From: Arcicella rosea
GTDB lineage: Bacteria > Bacteroidota > Bacteroidia > Cytophagales > Spirosomataceae
Reading direction: 5' to 3'
Length of the DNA stretch: 64,000 nt
NCBI RefSeq assembly: GCF_014204325.1
Contig: NZ_JACHKT010000018.1
Coordinates: forward strand, 1 to 64,000
Made by a program: the position numbers and the translations under genes. The notes under the pieces were generated by a model. It ran no database searches. It worked only from the letters and a program-made list of their open reading frames with translations, and was not told the DNA's origin. Below are positions 51,043 through 60,256 of the stretch, one piece after another. The stretch's first letter is position 1. Every line of letters begins with the position of its first letter.

Positions 51043-53487
51043 ATGCAGTTTTCATTCAAGAAATTCCTCCCACATTTGTACGCAGTAATTGCTTTAGTTG
51101 TGCTTGCAGGAATTTACGCCTCTCCAGCCATACAAGGCAAAAAATTAAAGCAACACGACATTACGATGTCTTTGGCTTCTTCTCATGAATCTACCGAATT
51201 TACAAAAGCAACAGGCATTGTGCCTTGGTGGACAAACTCTATGTTTGGCGGTATGCCTGCTTATATGATTCACGGTGCTTATCCAAATAGTATTGGTTCT
51301 ACCGTTGGCGGTGAAATCATGGGATTTTTACCCTCACCAATCAACGTTATTTTCTTAGAAATGCTCGGAATGTACATCCTCTTAATTGTACTGGGAGCAA
51401 ATATTTGGCAATCAATCATTGGTGCTATTGGTTATGCTTTCTGTACACTCAATATGGTGATATTGCCAGCAGGACATACTTCTAAAGCTATTGCATTGGC
51501 TTATGCACCGATGGTTGCGGCTGGTGCTGTTTTGTGTTTTAGAGGAAAATATTTACTTGGTGGTGCATTAACGGCTCTTTTTATGAGCTTAGAAATCTAT
51601 GCCAACCACGTACAAATTACTTATTACTTTGGCTTAATGCTTTTTGGTTATGTAATTGTAGAAATTATTAACCATGTAAAATCTGGTAAAATCAAATCTT
51701 TGTTTTTTGCACTGTTGGCATTAGGCTTGGGTTCATTCGTTGGTGTTGCTAATCACACCATGAGACTTTGGAATAACTACGAATACTCTAAAGAAACCAT
51801 TCGTGGTAAATCTGAATTAACGACTAATACGCAATCAAAAGGTGGTTTAGACCGTGATTATGCTTTCAGTTACAGCTACGGAATCGGTGAAACAGGTACT
51901 CTATTGATTCCAAATTTTTATGGAGGAACAATGGGTGGAAGTTTAGGTGGTAAAAAATCTGAAACTTTGAAAGCAATGGTCAATGCAGGTATTCCTGAAG
52001 AAAATGCTTTACCATATACTGAAAGAGGGCCAGCTTATTGGGGCGACCAGCCTGCTGTTGGTGGACCAGTTTATGCAGGTGCTATCATTTGTTTCCTATT
52101 TGCTTTAGGAGCATTTTTAGTGAGAGGTTCGCTAAAATGGTGGTTAGTTGGTACAGCAGTATTTTTTACGATGCTAGCTTGGGGTAAAAATTTCCCTCTT
52201 TTAAACTATCCAATGTTCGATTACTTCCCGATGTTTGATAAATTCAGAGCAATCACGATGATACTTTCGCTTACTCAATTAGCGATGGTAATATTAGGCG
52301 TATTGGCTTTGAAACAAATTAGCGATAATAAACCAACATTTGAAGAACTTAAAAAACCTTTAATATACAGTTTGGCATTCACCGCTGGCTTATGTGTTAT
52401 TTTTGCACTTGTTCCAAGTTTGTTTTTCAGTTTCAAATCTGTAAACGATGAAGCGATGCAAATTACAGGTGATAAAGGTGTGGATGCTCAGATTTTAAGA
52501 GCAATTGTCCTCGACCGTGAATCGTTGATGCGTTCAGATGCTTTTCGTTCTTTAGCATTTATTTTATTAGCGGCTGGATTACTTTGGGCTTGGGTTACTG
52601 GCAAAATTAAAGAATCATTATTCTATCCAGTTTTGATATTACTTATCCTGATTGACTTATTCGGAGCTGATAAACGCTATTTCAACAATGATAATTTCGT
52701 TTCAAAATCAGAATACGAAGAATTATTTACACCAACAGCTGCCGATGAGCAAATTTTGAAAGATAAGAGTATTTATAGAGTATTCGATGCTGCTGCCGCA
52801 GGTGGCTTTAGTAGCGATGCTACTGCTTCTTATTATCATCAGTCAATTGGTGGTTATCACGGAGCGAAATTGCGTCGTTACTCAGAGATTATTGAAAACC
52901 AAATTGCTAAAAACAATATGCAGGTTTTGAATATGTTGAATACGAAGTACTTTATCATTCCAAATCAACAAACAGGTCAGCCAGTTGCACAACAAAATCC
53001 AGATGCTTGTGGAAATGCTTGGTTTGTCAATTCATTTAAAATTGTGGCGAATGCCGACGAAGAAATGAAATCTTTAGACAAGTTTGAGCCTAAAGAAATC
53101 GCATTTATCGACAAACGTTTTGCAGACCAAGTAGCTAATTTGAAAATTCAACCTGATAGTGTTTCAAATAAAATTGTATTGACTTCTTATAAGCCAAACG
53201 ATTTGACTTACCAATCTGACACTAAAACGGAACAATTAGCAATTTTCTCTGAAATATTTTATCGTGGAAACCAAGATTGGAAAGCTTATATCGATGGACA
53301 ATACAAACCACATTTAAGAGCTAACTATATCTTGAGAGCAATGGTAATTCCAGCAGGGAAACATAAAATTGAATTCAAATTTGAACCAGAATCAGTCAGT
53401 AAAGGAAATAAAGTTGACCTTATTATGTCTGTAATTTTGGTTGGCGTATTAGGATTAGCCATCTTTTTTGAAGTAAAGAAAAAATAG
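51043..53487 (+). CDS. YfhO family multi-pass membrane protein
   Basis: An 814-residue protein with about 12-14 membrane helices and a large extracytoplasmic C-terminal part. The N-terminal segment VPWWTNSMFGGMPAYMI is typical of Bacteroidota YfhO proteins, and the end EIFYRGNQDWKAYIDGQ then IPAGKHKIEFKFEP is the family's terminal beta domain. Firmicute YfhO proteins act in glycosylation of lipoteichoic acid; a glycosyltransferase-like role is only suggested here. It stands alone with a -7-like element upstream. Confidence 0.88.
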   Translation: MQFSFKKFLPHLYAVIALVVLAGIYASPAIQGKKLKQHDITMSLASSHESTEFTKATGIVPWWTNSMFGGMPAYMIHGAYPNSIGSTVGGEIMGFLPSPINVIFLEMLGMYILLIVLGANIWQSIIGAIGYAFCTLNMVILPAGHTSKAIALAYAPMVAAGAVLCFRGKYLLGGALTALFMSLEIYANHVQITYYFGLMLFGYVIVEIINHVKSGKIKSLFFALLALGLGSFVGVANHTMRLWNNYEYSKETIRGKSELTTNTQSKGGLDRDYAFSYSYGIGETGTLLIPNFYGGTMGGSLGGKKSETLKAMVNAGIPEENALPYTERGPAYWGDQPAVGGPVYAGAIICFLFALGAFLVRGSLKWWLVGTAVFFTMLAWGKNFPLLNYPMFDYFPMFDKFRAITMILSLTQLAMVILGVLALKQISDNKPTFEELKKPLIYSLAFTAGLCVIFALVPSLFFSFKSVNDEAMQITGDKGVDAQILRAIVLDRESLMRSDAFRSLAFILLAAGLLWAWVTGKIKESLFYPVLILLILIDLFGADKRYFNNDNFVSKSEYEELFTPTAADEQILKDKSIYRVFDAAAAGGFSSDATASYYHQSIGGYHGAKLRRYSEIIENQIAKNNMQVLNMLNTKYFIIPNQQTGQPVAQQNPDACGNAWFVNSFKIVANADEEMKSLDKFEPKEIAFIDKRFADQVANLKIQPDSVSNKIVLTSYKPNDLTYQSDTKTEQLAIFSEIFYRGNQDWKAYIDGQYKPHLRANYILRAMVIPAGKHKIEFKFEPESVSKGNKVDLIMSVILVGVLGLAIFFEVKKK

Positions 53488-53543
53488 CTTTTGGATTTCA
53501 GTCATCGGAATTCAGATTTTAGATACACATTAACTATCACATT

Positions 53544-54347
53544 TTGAATTTAGAAAATTTAACCTCAGAAGTAAGCAAACTAGCTCGTCAGACGGGAGAG
53601 TTTGTTAGAAAAGCAGCCTCAGAGTTCAGCAAAGACAGTATTGAATATAAAGGCTTGAATGATTTAGTTTCGTATGTTGATAAACAAACTGAGGAACTTT
53701 TAGTAGCTGGACTTTCTAAAATACTTCCAGAAGCTGGAATAATTGCGGAAGAAGGCACATCGGAACAAGCTGAAAATCATAATCTAGCTTGGATTATCGA
53801 CCCAGTTGATGGTACAACAAATTATATTCATGGAGTACCCGTTTTTGCGATTTCAATTGCTTTAATCAAAGAAAGTAAAATTGTATTGGGCGTAGTATAT
53901 GAAATTAATCGTGATGAGTGTTTCTCTGCTTGGCTTGGTGGTGGTGCTTATTTGAACGAAAAACCAATTCAAGTATCGTCGGCTAAAACATTAGGAGAAA
54001 GCTTAATTGCTACAGGCTTTCCTTATTATGATTTTGAATTGATGGAAAACTACATCGGTATTTTGAAAGAATTGATGCAAAAATCTCATGGTTTACGTCG
54101 TTTTGGTGCAGCAGCCGTAGATTTAGCTTATACCGCTTGCGGACGATTTGATGGATTTTTTGAATACAATTTAAAACCTTGGGATGTAGCAGCTGGTACT
54201 TTAATTGTGCAAGAAGCAGGAGGATTTGTAAAAGACTTCAAAGGTGGTGATGATTTCGTATTCGGACGTGAACTAATTGCGGGTTGTGCAATGTTTCCTG
54301 AATTAGAGGAAGTGATTGTTCGTAATTGGAATATCACAAAGTCTTAA
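53544..54347 (+). CDS. suhB: Inositol monophosphatase family protein (SuhB-like)
   Basis: A 267-residue Mg-dependent phosphatase. Metal-binding motifs are visible: IAEEGTS (Glu), IDPVDGTTNYIHG (Asp-x-x-Asp-Gly) and WDVAAGTLIVQEAGG near the C-terminus. It uses a TTG start at 53544; no ATG lies before the conserved N-terminal helix. It is 56 bp downstream of the YfhO gene and may be cotranscribed with it. Substrates in bacteria include inositol-1-phosphate and related sugar phosphates. Confidence 0.92.
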   Translation: MNLENLTSEVSKLARQTGEFVRKAASEFSKDSIEYKGLNDLVSYVDKQTEELLVAGLSKILPEAGIIAEEGTSEQAENHNLAWIIDPVDGTTNYIHGVPVFAISIALIKESKIVLGVVYEINRDECFSAWLGGGAYLNEKPIQVSSAKTLGESLIATGFPYYDFELMENYIGILKELMQKSHGLRRFGAAAVDLAYTACGRFDGFFEYNLKPWDVAAGTLIVQEAGGFVKDFKGGDDFVFGRELIAGCAMFPELEEVIVRNWNITKS

Positions 54348-54365
54348 ATTAACATAAAGACTATC

Positions 54366-54536
54366 ATGGAAAATATCATCATTGCTATTATATTTTTATC
54401 TGCTTTAGCTTATCTGGGCAACATCGTCTTAAAAAACTTTAGCTTAAAAAATAAAGCAGGTTGTTCAAAAGGCTGTGGCTCATGTGGAGCAATAGATTTT
54501 GATAAAATTGCAGCTGAGATGGAGGCTAAAAACTAA
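54366..54536 (+). CDS. FeoB-associated Cys-rich membrane peptide
   Basis: A 56-residue protein: one membrane helix (IIIAIIFLSALAYLGNIVL) followed by a basic linker and the cysteine cluster CSKGCGSCGAI. This is the layout of the FeoB-associated Cys-rich family (PF12669). No feoB gene is in the window, so an iron role is inferred from the family alone. It follows suhB after 18 bp and is closed by a perfect terminator. Confidence 0.8.
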   Translation: MENIIIAIIFLSALAYLGNIVLKNFSLKNKAGCSKGCGSCGAIDFDKIAAEMEAKN

Positions 54537-54545
54537 TAGCATTCG

Positions 54546-54588
54546 CATAAAAAAACCTCTAAGGATTTTCTTTAGAGGTTTTTTTATG
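54546..54588. terminator. Strong bidirectional terminator
   Basis: A perfect 17-bp inverted repeat (54546-54562 with 54572-54588); the stem contains AACCTCTAA and A/T runs, giving a T7 tail in both directions. It separates the FeoB-associated gene from the convergent FKBP gene. Confidence 0.85.
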
Positions 54589-54607
54589 TTGTTCTTGAAG
54601 AGCTTAA

Positions 54608-55039
54608 TTATCCAATTGATACTAATTCAATATCAAAAATTAAATCTTTTCCAGCTAAAGGGTGATTCGCATCTAAAGTAATTGTAGTATCAGTTACTTC
54701 AGTTACGGTTACTGGCATTACTTGACCAGAACCATCTTGGTGCATGTTTAATTGCATACCTACTTCATAAGGAATATCAGCAGGAATTTCTGCTTTTGGG
54801 AATACTGCTAAATAATCAGGATTCACGGGTCCATAAGCTTCATCAGCAGGGATATGAACAGTCTTTTTCTCGCCAATAATCATTCCAGTAATGCCATCAT
54901 CAAAACCTTTGATAACCATTCCTGTTCCTAATTCAAACGCTAAAGTTTCACGTCCTGCTGAACTATCAAATACAGTTCCGTCTGTTAATTTTCCTGTGTA
55001 ATGGACGTTTACTTTATCGCCCGCCTTTGCTTGTGCCAT
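54608..55039 (-). CDS. FKBP-type peptidyl-prolyl isomerase, SlyD-like
   Basis: A 143-residue cytoplasmic FKBP. The N-terminal strand [18 protein letters not shown] and the segment [16 protein letters not shown] form the isomerase site. An inserted-in-flap domain (about 70-125, [15 protein letters not shown]) is SlyD-type, giving chaperone activity in relatives. The His/Cys-rich metal tail of E. coli SlyD is missing, so nickel handling is unlikely. Confidence 0.9.
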   Translation of the reverse strand: MAQAKAGDKVNVHYTGKLTDGTVFDSSAGRETLAFELGTGMVIKGFDDGITGMIIGEKKTVHIPADEAYGPVNPDYLAVFPKAEIPADIPYEVGMQLNMHQDGSGQVMPVTVTEVTDTTITLDANHPLAGKDLIFDIELVSIG

Positions 55040-55233
55040 TTTATCAATTATTTTTAAAAATTTCGGTAAAGGTCGTAATTTTTATGGAAAAACTGGACTT
55101 TGTTCAAACGAAATATTAACAATCGACTAAACTCCTACAATCAATTTAGTAAAATAAATAGCAAGATATTTACAAAATTTTGCCTGTGATAGACATAAAA
55201 ATTCACCAACTCGCTCAATTGCTAAAATCAATG

Positions 55234-55241
55234 TATCTTTG
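55234..55241 (+). promoter_or_regulatory. Bacteroidota -7 promoter element
   Basis: TATCTTTG matches TAnnTTTG 16 bp before the start of the small membrane gene, implying a very short leader. The -33 partner is unclear. Confidence 0.4.
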
Positions 55242-55257
55242 TTAAAAGCTTAATTAA

Positions 55258-55500
55258 ATGTATTTACTCTTTGTTGAAATTGTTGGTTGGATTGGCTCTG
55301 TGCTTATTGTTGGAGCGTTTGCGTTGAATGCTTTGAACAAGATTTCATCCACTTCTATCAATTACCAATTAGCCAATCTGTTTGGTGGTTTATGTTTTAT
55401 CGTCAATACACTTGAACATAAAGCTTATCCTTCCGTTTTTGTAAACGTAGTGTGGGTAGTGATTGCCATTACTGCCATTTTAAAAGCTAAAAAGCAATGA
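55258..55500 (+). CDS. CBU_0592-like small membrane protein
   Basis: An 80-residue protein with three hydrophobic helices: GWIGSVLIVGAFALNAL, then YQLANLFGGLCFIVNTLEHK and a final VFVNVVWVVIAITAIL. This fits the CBU_0592-like domain family, of unknown function. It overlaps the next gene by 4 bp (ATGA), so the two are coupled. Confidence 0.8.
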   Translation: MYLLFVEIVGWIGSVLIVGAFALNALNKISSTSINYQLANLFGGLCFIVNTLEHKAYPSVFVNVVWVVIAITAILKAKKQ

Positions 55501-56162
55501 AATTTATTGATTTAAGTCATGTTATTGAAGAAGGTGTCGTTACTTATAAAGGACTCCCCGCTCCTATTATTTGTGATTTTTGGACACGTGAAGAATCCAA
55601 ACAATGGTATGAAGAAGGTACTTCTTTTCAAATGGGAAAAATCGAAATGGTTTCTAACACAGGAACGTATTTAGATACGCCTTTTCATCGCTATGAAGAT
55701 GGAAAAGATTTATCAGAAATCCTGATTGAACAAACTGCTATGTTGGATGCCGTAAAGGTTTCTGTTCCTTTTGAACAACATTTAAGCATTCATAAATCAT
55801 TCTTTGAAGGATTAGACTTGACAGGAAAGGCAGTTTTGGTACATACTGGCTGGGATAAAAAATGGAAAACTGATGAGTATTTTACTGGCAATCCATTTTT
55901 AACAGCCGATGCGGCTGAATATTTGGTTATGCAAGGTGTAAAATTAGTAGGCATTGATTCTCATAATATTGATGATGTTGCTGGAAAATCCAGACCAGTT
56001 CATACGATTTTATTGAAAAATGAAATATTGATTGTAGAACATTTATGCAATTTGAATGAAATTCCTGTGAATACTTCATTCAAATTCTCAGCAACTCCAC
56101 CCAAAGTAAAAGGCATGGGAACTTTCCCTGTGAGAGCTTATGCGGTAATTGAAAACCTTTAA
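55497..56162 (+). CDS. Cyclase family protein (kynurenine formamidase-like)
   Basis: A 221-residue metal-dependent hydrolase of the PF04199 family. The metal-binding motif, usually HxGTHxDxPxH, reads NTGTYLDTPFH: the first His is Asn and the second is Tyr, while Asp and the last His remain. A later IDSHNIDD and HLCNLNEIP match the family. The loss of two ligands suggests altered metal binding or a different reaction. Kynurenine genes are absent nearby. Confidence 0.82.
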   Translation: MKFIDLSHVIEEGVVTYKGLPAPIICDFWTREESKQWYEEGTSFQMGKIEMVSNTGTYLDTPFHRYEDGKDLSEILIEQTAMLDAVKVSVPFEQHLSIHKSFFEGLDLTGKAVLVHTGWDKKWKTDEYFTGNPFLTADAAEYLVMQGVKLVGIDSHNIDDVAGKSRPVHTILLKNEILIVEHLCNLNEIPVNTSFKFSATPPKVKGMGTFPVRAYAVIENL

Positions 56163-56168
56163 TTTTCC

Positions 56169-57347
56169 TTGAAACCAAGATATTTACTTCCAGTCGTTAT
56201 TTTTGCTCAATTTGCAGGTACTTCTTTGTGGTTTGCACTCAATGCAGTTCTGAAAGATTTACAAGTACTATATCCCAACACATCCAATTTTCTGGGAAAT
56301 ATGACCTCCGCAGTTCAGTTTGGTTTTGTGGTTGGCACAGCGATTTATGCAATTTTTACATTGAGTGATAAATTTTCTCCTGTAAAAGTATTTGTCATTT
56401 CAACACTTATCGCAGCAGGTTTCAACCTGATAATTGTTTGGATTAAGCTGGATTTTAAAGCACTTTTAATCATTCGTTTTTTAGTTGGTTTTTTCTTGGC
56501 TGGTGTTTATCCTGTCGGCATGAAAATCATGGCAGATTGGTATGAAAAAGGTTTGGGCAGAGCTTTGGGTTATCTAGTCGGTGCTTTAGTTTTGGGTACT
56601 TCTTTTCCGCATTTTATTGCTTATTTTTCATTAAAGATTCATTGGCAATCGGTTATTATTGCTACGTCAATCATTGCTTCAAGTGGTGCTTTGATGATGT
56701 TATTATTGATTAAAGATGGTCCTTTTCGGAAAAAAGCTGGAAAATTCAATCCAAACAGTATTGTAGCATCCTTTAAAAATCCTTCATTTAGAACATTTTC
56801 ATTTGGCTATTTCGGACACATGTTTGAAGTATATACTTTTTGGGCTTATGTTCCATTAATTCTTCAACAGTACAATCAGCATTCAAATTTTCATTTCAAT
56901 ACTTCTTTGTGGTCTTTCTTAATCATTGCTGCTGGCCTTCTGGCTTGTGTATTGACTGGTGAATTTTCAGCGAAGTTTGGAAGTGCAAAACTGGCATTTT
57001 TATGCTTATCCCTTTCATTAATCTGTTGTTTACTTTCAGTTTGTTTTTCACAAGCTAATCCTTTTGTATTTATTACAATTATGTTGATTTGGGGAATGAG
57101 TGTAGCTGGCGACTCTCCACAATTTTCAACGTTAATTTCACAAAATACCAATCCTGAATATCGAGCTTCATCAATCACAATCGTAAATTGTATTGGTTTC
57201 GCTATTACGATAGTTAGCTTACAAATTTTACAATTGGCGAGTAAATACATTTCAAATAATTATATTTATTTAATACTAAGTTTTGGTCCAGTCATTGGTT
57301 TAATAAATACTTTTAACCGTACTTTTCTGGTAAAAAACAATGTTTGA
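56169..57347 (+). CDS. MFS transporter
   Basis: A 392-residue major facilitator with 12 membrane helices. The N-terminal half includes FLVGFFLAGVYPVGMKIMADW and the second half GMSVAGDSPQFSTLISQ, a pattern of nitrate/nitrite or cyanate-type porters. It starts with TTG at 56169 (no nearby ATG in frame), 6 bp after the cyclase gene, so it belongs to the same operon. The substrate is unknown. Confidence 0.88.
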   Translation: MKPRYLLPVVIFAQFAGTSLWFALNAVLKDLQVLYPNTSNFLGNMTSAVQFGFVVGTAIYAIFTLSDKFSPVKVFVISTLIAAGFNLIIVWIKLDFKALLIIRFLVGFFLAGVYPVGMKIMADWYEKGLGRALGYLVGALVLGTSFPHFIAYFSLKIHWQSVIIATSIIASSGALMMLLLIKDGPFRKKAGKFNPNSIVASFKNPSFRTFSFGYFGHMFEVYTFWAYVPLILQQYNQHSNFHFNTSLWSFLIIAAGLLACVLTGEFSAKFGSAKLAFLCLSLSLICCLLSVCFSQANPFVFITIMLIWGMSVAGDSPQFSTLISQNTNPEYRASSITIVNCIGFAITIVSLQILQLASKYISNNYIYLILSFGPVIGLINTFNRTFLVKNNV

Positions 57348-57350
57348 AAT

Positions 57351-57914
57351 ATGGATTTATTAGCATCTGATACACTAACGATTGCCAAAAACCTGTTGGG
57401 CTATCGTTTGGTTCATGAAAGCGACGAAGGAATTACTGCTGGAATCATTGTAGAAACAGAAGCATATTTACAAGACGACCCAGCCTGTCATGCTTATCGA
57501 AAAAAGAGTATTAGAAATGCACCAATGTTTGGTGTAGCAGGAACAGTTTATGTGTATCAAATCTATGGAATGCACTTTTGTGTAAACATAGCGACCAATC
57601 AAAAAGATGTTGGAGAAGCTGTTTTGATAAGAGCTTTAGAACCAATAGAAGGCATTGATTTGATGGAGAAAAGACGAAAAAGTAATGTTTTAAAGAATCT
57701 ATGTTCTGGACCAGGAAAACTAGTACAAGCAATGGGCATTCATAAAGGTATGAACAACTGGCATATTTTAGAAGATGATTTAAAAATACTTCCTCCACTT
57801 TCAGATTATGTTCAAAACCCAATTGTTACCACTACTCGAATAGGCATTACGCAAGGAGCAACATTACCTTATCGGTTTTATTTTGAAGGAAATGCGTTTA
57901 TTAGCAAAAAGTAA
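57351..57914 (+). CDS. mpg: DNA-3-methyladenine glycosylase (AAG/MPG family)
   Basis: A 187-residue base-excision repair enzyme that removes alkylated purines. The catalytic Glu lies in GIIVETEAYLQDDPACHAY, and MFGVAGTVYVYQIYGMHFCVN contains the intercalating and pocket residues. The C-terminal CSGPGKLVQAMGI is conserved. It is the last gene of the cyclase-MFS operon, 3 bp after the transporter. The length is normal. Confidence 0.94.
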   Translation: MDLLASDTLTIAKNLLGYRLVHESDEGITAGIIVETEAYLQDDPACHAYRKKSIRNAPMFGVAGTVYVYQIYGMHFCVNIATNQKDVGEAVLIRALEPIEGIDLMEKRRKSNVLKNLCSGPGKLVQAMGIHKGMNNWHILEDDLKILPPLSDYVQNPIVTTTRIGITQGATLPYRFYFEGNAFISKK

Positions 57915-57918
57915 ATTG

Positions 57919-58812
57919 CTAAAAAAGTCCTTGATACGAAATCAAACCAATAGCAATTACCGCTAAGACTAAACCTATTTTATTCAATAATGTAAATTTC
58001 TCTTGAAAGAAAATAAAGGCAACCAATGCCGAACCTACAATAACACCAATATTATAAATTGGTAAAACGAAAGCACCATTATTTTGATAAGCATCCAATG
58101 CTTTCAGCAGATAATAGAATGATAAAAAGTTCGGAATGCCCAACGGAATTGCCGCTATCAAACTTTTAAATACCAATTTTTCTTTTCCTTGAATTATCCT
58201 AATTCCTAGAACAATTCCTCCAATTAAAACAGAACCCACTAAAATGGTTAACGTAAAAGGAATAGTTGTTCCTGAGGCTGTTACATACTTGGCATTCAAG
58301 TAATTAAAAGTTGTATTAGTGATACCATACATTACAAATACAGCAATTGGTAATAGCCAATCTATATTTTCTTTTTTGCTGCTGCCATCGCTTTCGCTCT
58401 TTTTAAAAGTACTTAGTGCTACTGCTACGATGGCTAAGACTAATCCTAAATAATTTAAAGTATCAAAACTGCTACTCATTTTCAAAACAACTAAACTGAA
58501 AATCACTGGCACTACCAACGACATATTATTTGCCAGAGAAGTCATCGCCATGCCGATACGCTGTGTAGAAATACCCGAAAGCATAAAAGTAATGACAAAA
58601 CCTACGCCCAAGAGCATGGCTAATTGTGTTGAGGTTTCGGATAAATCAAGACTAAAATGCTGATTTTCTGGCAAGAATAACAATCCTGTAACGATACAAA
58701 CTGGATAATTAAGAATAATTGTCTGAAAGGTATTAACGCCAAATCGTGGATGTAACCGAAAGTTGATTAACAATAAAACCGAGAAGATAATACTGAGTAA
58801 TAAATCTATCAT
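57919..58812 (-). CDS. EamA/DMT family transporter
   Basis: A 297-residue membrane protein with ten hydrophobic helices in two EamA repeats (the second starts near LPIAVFVMYGITNTTFNYL). Drug/metabolite transporters of this type export amino acids or metabolites; substrate unknown. Its stop lies 4 bp from that of the convergent mpg gene, leaving no room for a terminator between them. Confidence 0.88.
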   Translation of the reverse strand: MIDLLLSIIFSVLLLINFRLHPRFGVNTFQTIILNYPVCIVTGLLFLPENQHFSLDLSETSTQLAMLLGVGFVITFMLSGISTQRIGMAMTSLANNMSLVVPVIFSLVVLKMSSSFDTLNYLGLVLAIVAVALSTFKKSESDGSSKKENIDWLLPIAVFVMYGITNTTFNYLNAKYVTASGTTIPFTLTILVGSVLIGGIVLGIRIIQGKEKLVFKSLIAAIPLGIPNFLSFYYLLKALDAYQNNGAFVLPIYNIGVIVGSALVAFIFFQEKFTLLNKIGLVLAVIAIGLISYQGLF

Positions 58813-58902
58813 ATCGAAGAATGGTTAAGTGCTTTTAATGTTGATGAGTTTTTAAATGCTTATTATTCAAATTTAAGCATTGTAATATTATGTTTAAACA
58901 AA

Positions 58903-58962
58903 TATTCCCAAATTCAGGAAGATACTTTTTCGAGAAAGCATCATTTCCTAAATTCGGGAATA
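58903..58962. repeat. Inverted repeat with palindromic arms
   Basis: 18-bp arms (58903-58920 and 58945-58962) are complementary at 16 positions around a 24-base loop. Each arm is itself an imperfect palindrome of the type TTCC...GGAA, so the architecture resembles the BIME-like elements elsewhere in the window, but no GTRG foot is present. Confidence 0.55.
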
Positions 58963-58991
58963 TAATTGGGTCGTGAGTGGGGAGTGATGAG

Positions 58992-59047
58992 TTGCGAATT
59001 TTGAGTGATGAGTCTAAAATTCATAACCCATCACTCAAAACTCGCCA
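58992..59047. repeat. GAGTGATG-type hairpin after hemH
   Basis: TTTTGAGTGATG (58999-59010) pairs perfectly with CATCACTCAAAA (59029-59040), and weaker pairing extends outward to 58992 and 59047. It lies 5 bp beyond the hemH stop on the minus strand and may end that gene. It shares GAGTGAT words with the hairpin after asnS. Confidence 0.55.
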
Positions 59048-59052
59048 TTCAA

Positions 59053-60117
59053 CTATGCTTTTTTAACTAAGTCTTCTAATAAATCAACCCACATTGGTGA
59101 ATTATTTAAGCTTTCTACCAATTGCCAATGTTGTCCGCCAAATTCTTCAAACATTTCACGGTACTCTTCACCAATTTCGATAGTTGTTTCTAAACAATCT
59201 GCAACAAAAGCTGGTGAGAAAACTAAAATCTTCTTTTTGCCTTGTGCTGTTAATTCTTTAATCACAACATCTGTATAAGGTTGAACCCAAGGGTCGCTTC
59301 CTAATCTTGATTGAAAAGTAGTAGCATAAGTACCTTCTTTCAAACCTAATTGTTTAACTAATAATCGAGTTGTTTCATGACATTGTGCTCTGTAACAATA
59401 TTGATTCATCGAATGAATAGTATCACAACATGAACCAAACTGGCAAGTATTACCTGTACAATCTCCTTTTCTGATTTGACGCTGCGGCAAGCCATGATAA
59501 CTAAACATGAAGTAATCATAATCTTGCTTTGCCATATAATTACGAGCCGCTGTTGCGAAGTATTCTATGAATTTCGGATGGTCGTAAAAAGTATTGACAA
59601 AACTTATTTCTGGAATAATCTGCCATTCTTTTACAATACGCATAGTTTTTTCATACACCGAACCTGTACTTGCAGAAGCATATTGTGGAAAAAATGGCAC
59701 TACAATGATTTTTTTATAGCCTGATTTTTTAAATAATTCTAAGCCTGCATCCATACTTGGACTTTGATAACGCATCGCCAGCTTCACATCATACTCTTCG
59801 CCCAATTGTGCTTGTAGCATTTTCTCAATATCTTCTCCGTAAAATTTCAATGGTGAGCCTCTTTCTGTCCAAAGTTCTTTATATACTTTAGCTGATTTTG
59901 GTGCTCTGAATGGAGCAATGATAAGATTCACTAACATCCATCTAAAAGCATAAGGAATATCAATTACTCTTCCATCCATTAAAAATTCTCGTAAATATTT
60001 ACGAACATCTGGCGTACTTGGCGAATCTGGAGTTCCCAAATTAACAATTAATACGCCTGTTTTAAGCTTAGTTGCTACTGATTTCTCAGACGATACTTGT
60101 GGTTCTTGTACTTGCAT
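59053..60117 (-). CDS. hemH: Ferrochelatase HemH
   Basis: A 354-residue enzyme that inserts iron into protoporphyrin IX. Family signatures include VLIVNLGTPDSP at 22, the active-site His208 in FSYHGLPQRQ, and the late Glu-rich segment LETTIEIGEEYREMF. Between residues 220 and 246 there are six cysteines (220, 225, 230, 231, 241, 246), including CYRAQC, a candidate [2Fe-2S] site. It is a single gene. Confidence 0.95.
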   Translation of the reverse strand: MQVQEPQVSSEKSVATKLKTGVLIVNLGTPDSPSTPDVRKYLREFLMDGRVIDIPYAFRWMLVNLIIAPFRAPKSAKVYKELWTERGSPLKFYGEDIEKMLQAQLGEEYDVKLAMRYQSPSMDAGLELFKKSGYKKIIVVPFFPQYASASTGSVYEKTMRIVKEWQIIPEISFVNTFYDHPKFIEYFATAARNYMAKQDYDYFMFSYHGLPQRQIRKGDCTGNTCQFGSCCDTIHSMNQYCYRAQCHETTRLLVKQLGLKEGTYATTFQSRLGSDPWVQPYTDVVIKELTAQGKKKILVFSPAFVADCLETTIEIGEEYREMFEEFGGQHWQLVESLNNSPMWVDLLEDLVKKA

Positions 60118-60256
60118 TTTAATAAATTATGTTTCTTTTATTTACGCAAAAAATCGCTAATAAGATTGTTTAAAGACAACATTCAAAGTACAAATTTGTT
60201 TGATTTTAATGTTTCTACCACTTATTTGTGTTTTTTTATTTTAAGAAACTTCTAGC

